A DNA stretch of 64,000 nucleotides, from the NCBI GenBank assembly GCA_014529385.2, contig CM043944.1:57609268-57673267 (forward strand), given 5' to 3'. Origin of the DNA: Adiantum capillus-veneris (taxonomy: Eukaryota; Streptophyta; Polypodiopsida; Polypodiales; Pteridaceae). Below are positions 23,181 to 38,195 of the stretch, one piece after another. Made by a program: the position numbers and the translations under genes. How positions within the stretch are numbered: position 1 is the first letter of the stretch; each line of letters starts with the position of its first letter. The notes beneath the pieces were generated by a model. That model saw only the letters and a list, made by a program, of their open reading frames with translations, was not told where the DNA came from and did no database searches.

Positions 23181-24488
23181 TAAGACTTTTTCATCTCATG
23201 AGAATGCTATCCTAGGGGTGCCATGGTTTGATCGCATGGTTGTCAGTATGAAGTTCCCTGAAAGGAGAATCTACTTCACCTACACGGGAAAGAACATGTA
23301 TATAGATGCTAGTGAGCGTGGTTGCACCATTCCACTTGTAAATTCTCTTGCTTTTGATAAATCAATGAAGAGCTCAATTTTTGCATACATGATTTTTGTC
23401 AAACAGTCTCTAAAAGATCCTAATGTTTCATCCAATGTAAATGTTAAGAATCAAGAAGAGTTAGACTTGTCTAATTTTCTAAAAGGATTCCAAGATGTGT
23501 TCATCGATGATATCCCTATGGACTTACCTCCAAAACGAGGGGATGATGACCATCGCATTGAGCTCCTTCCAGGAAGCTCACCGCCTAAAAAGCCTCCTTA
23601 TCAAGTCTCACAATCTCAACAAGAGGAGATCATGAGGCAAGTATAGGAATTGGTAGACAAAGGGATGGTGAGACCTAGTTCCTCTCCCTTTTGTTCTCCT
23701 TTCCTTTTAGTGCAAAAGAAAGATGGTATATACCATATGTGTGTGGACTATCGAGCACTAAACCATATCACTATCAAAAACAAATTTCCCGTGCTTCGGG
23801 TAGAAGATTTGTTTGTTGATAAGAAACAACGCTCTACCTACTTCAGCAGGATTGATCTTAAGAGCGGCTATCATCAACTAAGCATAGTGGATGAAGATAT
23901 CTTAAAGACCGCGTTTCTCACAACATTTGTCTTATGAATATCTAGTCATGCCTTTTGGCTTGACTAATGCACCAGCTACGTTCAATCATATAATAGAGAA
24001 AATTTTTAGACCGTATCGCAAATTCACTGGAGTGTTCTTTGATGATATCATGATCTACTCCAAGTCTTTAGAGGAACATAAGTAACATCTCCAAGTGATT
24101 TTTCAAGCATTGAGGGAGAATAAGCTTTTTCTCAACCAAAAGAAAAGAGAAATTTTCCTTCAAGAGATTCAATACCTAGGTCATATTATCTCTCAAGATG
24201 GCATTTGTATGGATCCATCAATGTTAGAGATAATAAAAGAATGGCCTAACCCAGAATCTACATGAGCTGAGAAGCTTTATTGGTATGTGCGTATACTATA
24301 GATGCTTCATAAAAAATTCTCTCAAGTAGCAAGACCACTACATGACTTAACTAAGAAGAACCTTAAGTATGTATGGACTGCTAAGGAGCAAAATGCTTTT
24401 GACAAGCTCAAGGAGAAGCTTACCTCTCAACCAATCCTCATGCTTCCAAATCTCTCAAAGCCAGTTGAGGCCCAATGTGATGCTTGTG
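23181..24488 (+). pseudogene. Protease end, reverse transcriptase and start of RNase H, element 3
   Basis: After the stop the frame continues with ILGVPWFDRM (protease flap and end), a linker, then the reverse transcriptase: DKGMVRPSSSPF, VQKKDG, CVDYRALN, RIDLKSGYHQL, then, in another frame, [13 protein letters not shown] and [10 protein letters not shown] (catalytic DD kept), and LGHIIS. Defects: a TAG at 23644-23646 in V*ELVDKG, probably from CAG; a frameshift near 23925; further stops near 24084 and 24265. The thumb and RNase H start (QCDAC) run to 24488, where a 232 bp insertion follows. Confidence 0.85.
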
Positions 24489-24720
24489 CCTGGGGGGTTC
24501 ACCTTACATAGTATGTAACCTATCACATGAGTTCAATAGAAGGGTATTTTAATCCCTTAAAATTTACAGAAAGGATATGTTTTTTACAAATCTCAAAAAA
24601 ATTTGCAGAATTTAAAAGAAAAGGGTTCATTATATTTCCTAGAAAATTCACAGAATAGGGATTTTAGAAAAAGAGCCTGAACGCACGTGATATAGTGTTC
24701 TTAAATATAGTGACCCCGGT
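24489..24720. mobile_element. hAT-like miniature element inside RNase H of element 3
   Basis: It starts CCTGGGGGGTTCAC and ends GTGACCCCGGT, an imperfect terminal inverted repeat. It is flanked by TGCTTGTG (24481-24488) and TACTTGTG (24721-24728), 7 of 8 bases equal. Removing the insert and one flank copy rejoins RNase H in frame (DACG then DCLGAVLLQ). The end motif GGGGGTTCAC is shared with the miniature element at 36237-36496. An 8 bp duplication is typical of hAT transposons. Confidence 0.7.
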
Positions 24721-24728
24721 TACTTGTG

Positions 24729-24872
24729 GTGATTGCCTTGGAGCAGTTTTGCTTCAAGAAGGGCATGCCATAGCATATGAGAGCCGAAGCCTCAATACTG
24801 ATGAACAAGTCTTGGGCATTTATGAGAAAGAGCTTTTATTTGTTCTACATGTCCTAGACACATGGCAAGGCT
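24729..24872 (+). pseudogene. RNase H remainder of element 3
   Basis: It reads DCLGAVLLQEGHAIAYESRS, then a linker and YEKELLFVLHVLDTWQ, the usual gypsy RNase H pattern. It stops abruptly at about 24872, before the catalytic C-terminal part. No integrase follows, so element 3 is truncated here. Confidence 0.8.
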
Positions 24873-25286
24873 AACCAATGGACCATAAAACCTTAGGGTT
24901 AGCTTCATTGAAGACCTCCAATAGTTAGTGTAAAAGTCCTTTGACCTTAGGTAAGCTAGGGTTGAGCTTGTAGTGGTAACCCGACCAAGCTTGAGGTGCT
25001 TGATGTGGGAGCCCCGGCCTAAGCTTAAGGTGCTTGAGGTGCTTGATGACTGAGGTGATTGAGATGCTTGAGGTTCTTGATGATTGAGATGCTTAAGGTT
25101 CTTGAAATTCTTGAGAGGGTTGTACTTGAGGTGAGAACTCAGCCCAAGCTTAAAGTGCCTAAGGTCCAAGCTTGTGGTGGGAACTGGGCCTAATCTTGAG
25201 GGGCTTGAGGTGTCAAAATTCAAAGATCTAACCCCTTCAAGGAGGGGGAGAGCCCTACATGAGGGGGGATGAGAGAGAGCGCGCGT

Positions 25287-25320
<34 letters not shown>

Positions 25321-25330
25321 GGCATGCCTA
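24873..25330. repeat. Degenerate minisatellite and (CA)n
   Basis: A short unit around GCTTGAGGT / GCTTGAGATG repeats irregularly from about 24970 to 25215, and (CA)n lies at 25287-25319. The 202-codon minus-strand ORF here is produced by the repeat and is not called. Confidence 0.65.
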
Positions 25331-26340
25331 GTACAAAGAAAGCAAGGAGGAAACTTGTCAAGTTCCTCTGCATGTTGCCCTCATGGTGTGCCTGAAGCAT
25401 ATTGGTTGGCCACCCAAGGGGTCCAATGATAATTTAGGAGATTTAATTAATTGTATTTGCATTTATCAAGTCCTCTCTCTCAAAGGGGAAAGGGGGACAC
25501 TTGTCCCAAGGTCACCATTGTTGCTTGTTGTGCCTCCTGCTTGTGATTGGTTAGGCCTGGAGGAGTCCAATGAGCTTCAAGCATGAGCTACAAGGGGGGG
25601 TCAACCAACTCAAGCTAGGGGGTTGCTTAAAGGGTATACTCTCCCTCACACTCACACACACTCTCATTATGCATTGTGCAAAGTGCAAGAGCTCCCTCTC
25701 CTTCTCCAATCAAGTAGAGGTTGAGAGCCTACACCAACACTCTTGGCTATGGAGTGAAAATCCAACCAAGAGCCATGCTTCAATGATTAAGCTTTCCATC
25801 TTCTCCATCTTCATTACTATGCTATTATGTATGCTAGCAAGAAGAGTTATGATAAGTGATGAGCTAATTCTTTCTCCTATGAAATTTTTCTTCTTCCTCT
25901 TCCCTACCCTCATTCCCTGCTAGCTCTCTCCACCTTCGAAGGTATTTAAGGTCTTGGGATTAAGGCTTGGGATAGTTAAAGCTTTCTTGAAAGTTTATGT
26001 TATGTTTGTGATGCATGAAGCGTTCCATCTTCATTGCATCACCTAGGTCACAAGGAACACACAGATTGAATTGTAACAAGTCTCTCTTACTGGGAGAAAT
26101 CATAATACAAATGCCTATTGGAGGGGGAACCGGCTCCACATAAATCCAGTCCTCAACTGTTGTCATGTTCTCTAAATTCTCTCTCTTGCAAAAGTATTGT
26201 TCGTGCCAAGTTAACTAATTGCTATGATTATGTTCCTGTCTTCAATTATGTTCACCCGCTATGCTCACAAAGTAATTTCTCAAAAGTAATCTCATTAATT
26301 TCCTCTACTCTTAAGTTAAATTGGCCAATTCCATTACAAG
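25331..26340. other. Noncoding stretch, nothing recognised
   Basis: AT-rich sequence with scattered short ORFs. I see no domain, no LTR end and no shared repeat. Confidence 0.4.
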
Positions 26341-26482
26341 TGTGTCACAATGCGATGAAGTGTGAGATGTTCAACACACCCATGGCCCATCACATTGTGC
26401 CGTAATTTCCACGTGGCAGTTGTGCCACAACGTGATAGGCCATGGGTATGTTTAACATTTCACACCTCATCGCGTTGTGGCA
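26341..26482. repeat. 142 bp imperfect hairpin (inverted repeat)
   Basis: The arm 26341-26401 pairs with 26421-26482 with scattered mismatches, leaving a loop of about 19 bases. Paired blocks include CCCATGGCC with GGCCATGGG and the TCACAATGCGATGA block with TCATCGCGTTGTGGCA. It may be a small foldback element or a hairpin-RNA source. Confidence 0.75.
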
Positions 26483-28030
26483 CAACTTCTTGTCACAGAA
26501 GAATGTGAGGAGCATATCGTATACGCACCTTTTTTGCTTCCCTCATGAAAGGATGTCCTAATTGTTGGGTATGCAAGCCCAATAGTGTCTTAGCCTGTGG
26601 GCACATTCCCTTATAGCATGCAGTGTAGGTTCAGTGGCAAGTCAAGTGGTGCATGGCAATTTTTGCCTTTATATGTAAGGTTATTTTTACAAGCAATTTA
26701 ATCAAGTATAGCGTGATTTTCTTGTTGAATCCTGTTGTGTATCGAAGTCTCTCTCTCTTGTTCTCTACAGCACGTTCTTCTCCTCCGCATGGCCCCTCTC
26801 AAGTGGCATCCCCATTTTGCCTGCAACCCCAACACTAATATCATCTCAGAGTGACATAGGATGCTTGCAAAAGTCCAAGGACTTTGATCTTGAGCTCTGC
26901 TAGAATTCCAATAGGTTTAACAATAGTCCCATTGTCCATATTTACCACTATGTTTGTGATCTGAAGGTGAGGTCTTCCCATAGATTCCCAAAATTTTTTA
27001 GTTATAATGCTGACCCCAAACCACCATAAATAATTTCCTTTACTATTAATCCTTTAGTAGTGATTGTTGGTAAGGTTATATTGGATTCATCACCTTCAAA
27101 GTATTGTCCCAACTTGTTAAATCTAGAAAGTTCTCATCTAGGTTGGGTTGTGGATCTAAGTGTTCCTGCTCAATTGGAACGGCATTAGCCCTATCCATAT
27201 GTGCAAATTGTGGTAACCCAACTTTCAGTTATCCATTTGAGGAAAGATCAAAGATCTAGGAATAGATCAGGATCTCTATACATTTTAGACATGATGGTGG
27301 TTCTAACTTTTGAAGCCATGAAATCCACTAATTTGGCAATATTTAATGGCACTTTTTGGGCTTTTTTCCTTGACATGGGGAAGATGGAATGTCCATTTCT
27401 TCAATAGGGTCATGCAATCCTTCCTTGAACATCTCTCTAACAAGAAAGGAGTATTCCCACTTTCTGATGTCTCAAAGTCACTTTCTTCCTAAATGACACT
27501 AGGTATGGCTAGAAACCTGTGGTCCTTGTGAGGAGGTTGAGTTTGTGTAGGAAACACCGTGTCTATAATATGGATTTTCTTAGGTGCAAGCTCTAGCTCC
27601 CTTTGGGTCTCTTGTACCAAAATCCTTAATTACTTGACTTGCTCAATATCCTGTATAGGGTTTGGATTTGTGGCTCATGTATGATGACCCTCCTTGTTTC
27701 TTTATTTCATAGTGGCCATTTTAGTCTCCATGGTTTTATCCAAATCTAAATAATCTTCAAGGTTGTTCATATACACAGGGTGTCACCAATCCTTATGTTA
27801 ATTGTTCATATACACGGGGTTGTCACTAGTCCCTATGTTAGTCTTTGAACTAGGGTTTGACTTTGCTTCTTTTTGCAACCTCTTCCTTCACGTTTTCTTC
27901 TTCTTCTTTGATTGGGCATTTGATGCTACAACTCTTTCTTCAAGGATATAATTTTGAGTTTGGAGCATCAATTGTGTGGGTGCATTCACGGGAACCACAT
28001 GTGATTTTGGAGCATCGATTGTGTGAGTGC
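26483..28030 (-). other. Possible extension of the gag-like relic, decayed
   Basis: Minus-strand translation gives disconnected short fragments with no motif I can name. Its position next to the relic at 28033-29134 suggests the same element, but that is inference. Near 27780-27835 a short direct repeat (TACACGGGG/TGTCAC...CCTATGTTA) is present. Confidence 0.3.
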
Positions 28031-28032
28031 AT

Positions 28033-29134
28033 TCACTGGTACCACACAAGTGTAGTTTGGGATGACGCCTCAATAATATCAGTTAAGCTCAATGGTGTGA
28101 TCTTTGGTGCATTTGGATTATTAGGACATTGGGTGATTAAATGATCTATGACACATTGATTACACGTGAGTATTGGCATTGTAGATGTTCTCCCTTGACT
28201 GGCTTGCACTATTTGTGGCATTCTTTTGTAGTCTAATAGGACACTCAACTACAAGATGTGGGTCCACACACTCATAGGTCTGAAGAGGTGGTCTCTTGCA
28301 GAGTGAGATTGATATTTTGGCCTCTTGCTGCAAGAGAAGATACTTGATAAACATGCTTGACCTGTCCCCAGTAGTCCTCCATGTAGTATTGTGGACACTC
28401 CTCAAGTGCATCAACTCCATAAGAAATACTAGGGCTTATATCATCCTCGCAATCCACATAAGCACCAAATGACTTGCAACCCACTTGATTCACAGGGGTG
28501 ACTCTCAAATGGAGGGGTTGCGGTCCTAACACTAGAGGTGATAATGGTGTTGTTTGAACAACATTTTGGGCCCTAGGGACCATTTGCTATGATGGTTGCT
28601 CAAGAGGTGGGGTAGGGATCAAAGTAGAAACTTGAGGTGTGTCCATTCCAGGCCAAAGATGGTCAATTTTCCATTGTGCGTTTAAACACTATGCAATCAT
28701 TGGCTTGATGACATACCTCCCACATGCATTGCAATTTCATAAAATTTTACTCTAAATGTAGGATATTCACCAGTGTTATGCGGGCCAAAGTAAACTGACC
28801 ACCATCGTTGCTCGCTTCTTGGATACATATGATTGTTTTGTGGAGCACCATTATCTTTAAGATTTTCTTGAATAGCCTTGGTGAGGTCAGCCAAAGTCAT
28901 CTCAAATAAATTTTTCCCTTTGACAATAGGCTTTATGGTCAATGGCTCTTGCCCAATTTCTTTTAGCGATCTAGTAGACTTTGGCTCAACACACACACTT
29001 TCTCTTGCAATCAATAAATGTCCTTCTAATGGGATTGCATTGGTGGTAATTACATCCCAAGTAGTGATACCTCTAATGACTATGCCATAATAGATATCCT
29101 CATGTTGCGGTCCCCTAATAAATCTATTGAGCAA
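28033..29134 (-). pseudogene. Gag-like relic, minus strand
   Basis: The best fragment is 29134-28697: MLNRFIRGPQHEDIYYGIVIRGI, then AIPLEGHLLIA, with the basic and hydrophobic pattern of a plant retroelement gag (cited as key residues GPQHEDIYYG). Downstream, two short cysteine motifs appear (CNQCVIDHLITQC near 28155-28120 and CVDPHLVVEC near 28275-28245) that may be decayed zinc knuckles. Several stops and frameshifts separate the fragments. Protease and polymerase motifs were not found. Confidence 0.45.
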
Positions 29135-30160
29135 TTGATTACTATTGAAATGCTTGTTTGGGTCATGTGCAACAATAATTCAACTTCTTCAAGGGACTAA
29201 TAAAGTCTTTCACTGACTCACCTTCCTCCCATTGGGAATTTTGGAGCTAAGATGCTACACCCTAGAGATTTCATTTGTTACACCTATTGGAAGTACGAAT
29301 ACTTTCCAATGCAATGTATAAAAAAAATGTGAAGGTTGAGGTGTCTAAAGTGAAGATGGCCAAACCAACACTAGTACATATGATCACTAAGAGCTATAGT
29401 GTCATCATTCAAAAAATACAAAAGGAACTAGTTTAGTAAACCAAAGTAGAGTGAGGAAATTTAGAATTGGGACAAGCAAAGGGCTTTGTAAAAAACCAAA
29501 AGAAGTGGATGAATGGCAAGAACAGAGGATTTTGGCAGCTCAAATCGCTCAAGATCTACAACAAAGGAATCCAAAAAAACTAGAATGGTGAGAGGCCATA
29601 ACCATTCAAAAAAAATTTCTTGTAACTTTAATAGACCAAACAACACGACTCCCAGAAATTGGTCTTGGTATTCAAAATGGTGAGAAGGAGTGTTGCGAGT
29701 TGGATGTTACTTTGTTGATCCTGATAGACATGATCTCAAAATCAAACACGTTAAAAAAGAACCAACTGATTTCCCATTCAAGGCTCCATTAGCAAAGATA
29801 TAGAGAAGGAAAGCACAACCATGGAATTATCTTGAAGGAAGATTGTCCAATTTTAGAAAATCTCGATGAGATATATGTGATAGTATGTGAGAGAATCTAA
29901 ACACTCACAACATGACAGGATGATATAAGGAAGACTCTTTCCAAAGTAGAGGAGTTCATCAAAAAACACAGGCAAAAAGAGTCTAAAGCAATGATAATGG
30001 GCTGGTCAGACATCAAAGATGATGAACTACCAGTTATACAGATTGATTACAAGGTATGGAAGTAGTAGGAGTCATTGTTTGGAGTAATCCTAGGTGGGTT
30101 TTAGCCATTAACATGTAGCTTTGGATTAGTATGATTTGGCTAGGTGACATGCCTTCATAG
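29135..30160 (+). pseudogene. Unassigned coding-like relic
   Basis: On the plus strand, fragments such as ALYKKPKEVDEWQEQRILAA near 29475-29540 read like a charged, gag- or coiled-coil-type protein broken by stops. I cannot assign a family. Confidence 0.25.
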
Positions 30161-30162
30161 GC

Positions 30163-30300
30163 ATTTGAGATACCTATTAGGTTGGCATATCTCATGTTAG
30201 CAAATGTCTCTATGGGTGATGTAAAGGCTGACATTTGAGATACCTATTAGGTTGGCAATTGTTTCTATGGGTGATGTAAAGATTGAATCAAAAGCTTTAG
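30163..30300. repeat. Short tandem duplication, about 70 bp unit
   Basis: CATTTGAGATACCTATTAGG... followed by ...CTATGGGTGATGTAAAG occurs twice in a row, starting at about 30163 and 30233, with a few changes. Confidence 0.75.
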
Positions 30301-30511
30301 TGTTGGAATATTTCTACATGACCAATGCATGCTCATTTTTGTGTTTTACGAGCTATTGTTATAGCATACATTTAATTTCATTTGCCATTGATAATGCAGA
30401 GGTTTTAACCTTGAGCATCATTCTTATTATTATTTTTTGAGTTATGGGCCAGGCTTGTTGGTCCCACATGTGTAGTCAGTGATCGATGATATAGGCGCAC
30501 ACTAGATCTAG

Positions 30512-30516
<5 letters not shown>

Positions 30517-30552
<36 letters not shown>
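30517..30552. repeat. (AG)18 microsatellite
   Basis: Uninterrupted AG repeat. Confidence 0.9.
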
Positions 30553-30559
<7 letters not shown>

Positions 30560-30799
30560 GTGCCATAGTTAGCAATTTTTGCATGCTGACATACAGTAGA
30601 GTCTAGATTTGAGTAAGATAGGGTTTGAGTGTGTGTTTTGAGAGCATGACAACCTCTTGTAGCCTCCATGCACTAGTCAAGTTGCCTTTGTCCCATGGTA
30701 TGACATCTATGTTCATGGTTCTCACTATTACTACAATAAGATAGCAAGGCTTGGCATGTAGGGAGCCCGCCAACTAGATTTAAAATAGCGGATAAATCT

Positions 30800-30870
30800 T
30801 TTCTACTATTGTAAATCTACTCTTTCCTCTACGGAAAGAGTAGGATTATAGTAGTGGATACATCTTTTCC
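30800..30870. repeat. Small hairpin with a stem of about 23 bp
   Basis: CTACTCTTTCC and GGAAAGAGTAG flank a five-base loop, and pairing extends outward through ACTATTGTAAAT / ATTATAGTAGT with a few mismatches. It lies in noncoding sequence. Confidence 0.65.
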
Positions 30871-34510
<3,640 letters not shown>

Positions 34511-34511
34511 T

Positions 34512-34512
<1 letters not shown>

Positions 34513-34548
<36 letters not shown>

Positions 34549-34555
34549 TAGATTG
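34513..34555 (-). repeat. 43-base C tract in the polypurine-tract position
   Basis: On the minus strand this is G43 preceded by TAGGAG, then AA and TGTCAGCAC, which could be the TG of a 3' LTR. The same arrangement, with only six G plus GGAG, is at 60418-60430 beside a homologous ORF. It looks like a polypurine tract expanded by slippage. The exact length may also reflect assembly or sequencing error. Confidence 0.7.
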
Positions 34556-34599
34556 GGTTTCTCGTGACACAGATTTAGGGAATTGGGTAGTGATCTTGC

Positions 34600-35040
34600 T
34601 TGCAAGATTTTCTTTGCTTTTTTATTGCGTGAAGAGCATCATAGTAATTGATGCATAACTTCTTGTCAGCTTCAACCAAGTACTGTAAGTCAATGGGAGT
34701 GTTGAGCTTCATTACTGTTGTGTATCTAGCAAACCTAGCACAAGGTTCTCCACCATGGGGCCAAATATTTTGGATGTGAAATTAAAGAAGCTCGTGTAGG
34801 ATGCCTCTTCAAAAATCTGTTGCCTAGTGGAAGGTTTGGATGCACTTAAGCACCATCTTGGCAATCTTTGTGAACATGATGCAAGCAAGATCTAGTATCC
34901 TCTTAATGATCTCTATAGCTTCTGAGAGCATTTTGACCATGTATTCTTTGGAAGCTTTGCCTTTGGGTGGACTCAATCTGAGGTAAATAAGCCATGTTGG
35001 ATGTTTCTTGAGAATTGGTTGATGGCTTCCTCAACTGCAG
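34600..35040 (-). pseudogene. 3' ORF of an LTR relic, family shared with 60685-61323
   Basis: Read across frames on the minus strand, it gives YMVKMLSEAIEII, DLACIMFTKIAKMVLKCIQTF, FEEASYTSFF and IFGPMVENL. These line up with YMVKTLKGAIKLF, DLTCIMMRKICRTILAVFETF, FEEAFYTCFF and IFGPTMLNL from 60500-60870. I do not recognise the family. It sits next to the polypurine tract, so it is the last ORF of its element. Stops and frameshifts are present. Confidence 0.6.
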
Positions 35041-35433
35041 ACTCTTAACACTGGACAAAAGGTGGGATATTTTTTTATGCTAATGGAGCTTGAGTTTAGA
35101 GGATGAGGTACTTTGGGTGTTTCTTCAGCCAATACATTCTCCAAGCTAGGTGTTGATGTGCATTATCCATGGCTTGATGTTTAACAAGACATTCTTTTAG
35201 TTTGAGAATTTCATAATTGACTAATGGATAGGGGAGAGATTACTGGTGCGAGCTTTTGATGATATGCTTGGAATTGAGTTGAGACACATTAGTTGAAAGT
35301 AGGATCCATTGTTCCCAAACCATGGCCTCTTTCCAAGTATCAACAGTCTCGGACTCTATATTCACCTTGAGAGTTTCTTTTGCCTCAGATGTGAATCTAT
35401 CAATGGGCATTGTGGTTGGATCAACATCCTTGT

Positions 35434-37500
35434 CTAATTGCAGGAACTCAAGTGCCCAGTCTTCGTTAGCACTATTTCAAGAATATATTCTTCTTTGATT
35501 TTTTGTTTACCCTTTAACTGGTCTTGAGATACTGCTAAGGCCGCTTGTAGGTCAAATATCTGTTTTTGGTTGTTCTCCTCTTTTGTCGTTTTCTCTAGCT
35601 TCAGCTCTATCTCTAAGTCCTTGGTCTTTTGCTTGAGTGCTTGATACACCAATTTTAAGCCTTGTAGTGTGAAGACTTACATATTTGTCTTGAGTTTGTC
35701 CATTGGCTCACTTTGATCCTTGAGTCTCGTTTTGGCTTAGGCTGCTTGAAGATTTGCTATCTTCAACTGGGTATGTATCCATTGGGCATGTGCATTATTA
35801 GTGTCCACAATAAAGTGGCATTGACCTCTTGCAGCTTCTTTTCTTGGCCTTCACTCGCAGTCATTAGCTTCTCTACTAATGTGGTCATGTTTTGAAATCT
35901 TGTTAGCTACTGAGTGCTAGTTTCCTTCAAACTGGAAATCTCCGCCTGTGATTGCTTATAAAAATTGCTATATTCTTCCACAAAGGCATCCTCTCATCAA
36001 TTCTAACAGTGACATGTGCATTGGTAGCCTCTATTTTCTTGAATTTTTCTTCTTTATCATATACTATTGTCTTCATCTTCTCTGTACTATGTGATGTGTG
36101 AATTGTGCATACTCTTGGATGTCGTGAAAGATCGTAGGTTGAGAGGTGGTTGTTTGAGAGGTGATCGCTATCTCTTGATTCTCCATCTCCTTTGTTTCTT
36201 GCTCCATCTTCCCCTCATCAGCTGGTGTTGCATCTTCTTAGGGGGTTCACTTTTAAGAAACTATGCATATAACGTACATTCAAAGGGTGTATTAAAAAAA
36301 CCCCTTTACTTACATGCTTAAGGTAATAAAATGACCCCTTTTTTCTCAAAAATCTTACGGGTTTTTCTCTAAAATCAAATTAAAAACCCCTTCTTTTAAT
36401 ATAATCGTGTTAAAATTGTAAAATCTTGGCAATTAAAAACCCCATTCATTTGAACTCATGTGGTAACTTAAATGTCAAAGAGGTGAACCCCCTGAGTGCA
36501 TCTTTAGGGGGTTTTGCATTGAGCTCTTGTGGACTCGTCACCTATTGTGCATGCTCTTGTGTAGCTTCTGTTAACTCTATGTCTACACGCATTTCTCTCT
36601 TGCCTTTTTCTTCTCCTGCTTCAACAATGCTTGATGTTGTTGACACTGGATAAACTTTCTCCTCTTGTTTAGTTTTGTCTTCAGGGGTCTCTTTACTTGC
36701 TTTAGTGTGTGAGGTGAAGAGGGTACCTCCATAGTGATGGGAGAGGGAGGTTGGTCAGCAGGCTTAGTCTTCAACATATCAAATTTTCCAACTTTTTCTT
36801 CTTTTTCCCTTTCCAACTCCTCTTATCTTTTCTAGTTCTACAAGGGGATCCTCTCCATAGAGTGAGTTCTTCGTTCTGAGATTCATATGAGGGCTTGGTT
36901 TCCAAAACTCCTTCAAAGTCCCCTTGTAGAACTCTTTCTCTTTTGAAAGCCACTCTCTCTCTTTCCAATCTAGTGGGCCTCTGTGATGGCTCTTCAATGA
37001 TGACTAGGGTTGGCTTGTGAACTCTCTTTGGCGGCCACTCCTCAACCTTTTATTTCCCTTTGGCCATTCTTTTCTTTTCTTCTTCTATTTTTGGATCATC
37101 TTCACTTTCTTAAAAGACCTTGTCTTGTGGTTCTTCCATCGGGCCTTTATCACTCTCTTCCTTGCTCTCAACTGGACCTGACTAAGCTAGTTTCCTCTTT
37201 GATCTTCTTAGAAATTGTGGTGGCTCATCTTCATATTCTACTTCATTTTCTTCATTTTTTAATCCAGCTTCTAGCCAAATGTCATGATTTGGTGTTGGTG
37301 GTAAGTGGGCATACATCCCTATTGCATGGTAGGCAACCATGGTTCAAAACCTCTAGTGCCCCCAAATACTTGATTCCCTTGGTCTTCTTGGTGCTCTTCA
37401 AGGTGTTGAGCACATAAGATGCATGGTCGATTGGCATTGGCAGCTTGGTCTTCAAAGCGGTGATGCAATCCAAAGCCCTACGTGATTTTGGCATGTGTAT
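35434..37500 (-). pseudogene. Charged, coiled-coil coding relic of the same LTR element
   Basis: Same strand as the 3' ORF. The segment 35652-35434 reads like a coiled coil (LKQKTKDLEIELKLEKTTKE). 36816-36583 and 36997-36771 are rich in Lys, Glu and Arg. 37494-37282 reads MPKSRRALDCITALKTKLPM. Together they suggest a long, low-complexity protein broken by stops and by a miniature element at 36237-36496. A role in a large nonautonomous LTR element is possible; no catalytic motif is visible. Confidence 0.35.
36237..36496. mobile_element. hAT-like miniature element, 260 bp
   Basis: Terminal inverted repeats CTTAGGGGGTTCAC (36237-36250) and GTGAACCCCCTGAG (36483-36496) match at 13 of 14 positions. 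The flanks TGCATCTT at 36229-36236 and 36497-36504 are identical, an 8 bp target duplication as made by hAT transposases. The AT-rich interior has no ORF. It shares the GGGGGTTCAC end with the element at 24489-24720. Confidence 0.9.
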
Positions 37501-38191
37501 CTTGGTGGCCGCTTGGTTGAGAAATGGAAGTGTTTATGGAATAGCCTGATGGGCTTCTCCACTGACTTGTGGATCATGTCCTGAAATGTAGCCGCAATAG
37601 TGTTTTGGAATTCCAATTCGCTTATTTTCCTTTGACCTCATTAACTCTCTATCCATAGGTAGCTTGAGAGCCTCCGCCACCGCGATCTCTTTGGGGATGT
37701 TCACTTATGTGGGTTGGCCTCTTGAATTCAATATATATGCCATTCCATCTTCTTGTATCGTATTGAGTAGTTCATATGCCCTCTGAAAATCCACTCCACA
37801 AGGCTCCATCTGGTAGGACTAGAGTCTGAGCTTTCTATGGGCTTCTTGTACCTCTGGTGCCTGAGCCACATCATATATCTCTTTGATTATCGTTTGCAAT
37901 TCCACTGCCTGGTTGTCTGCTATTCTAAACCGACCTTGGAAGATTATCACATAATTTTTGTCAAGGAGAACCCTCGAAAAAGTCTTCTTGGCCTCTCAAA
38001 TAGACTCTCATTAGGGAAAGTTTGGACTCAATTTTGGGCCTTGTAAAAAATGCCATGTCAACATAGAGAGAGATAAAAGAAATTTCCTATTTTCAATTTC
38101 CATATTTTTTTCCAAATATCCTAAAACCACCCATACTACATGGTACATTTCATAAAAAACTCAAGATGTGTTCAAGCAATGATAACCTATG

Positions 38192-38195
38192 ACGG
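38192..38195. repeat. Left target-site duplication of element 2 (ACGG)
   Basis: ACGG directly before the left LTR equals ACGG at 46037-46040 directly after the right LTR. The fifth bases differ, so the duplication is 4 bp. Confidence 0.7.

Noticed and set aside
24792-25400. 202-codon minus-strand open frame
   Set aside because: It overlaps the degenerate GCTTGAGGT repeat and (CA)n, and the residues follow the repeat. No domain.
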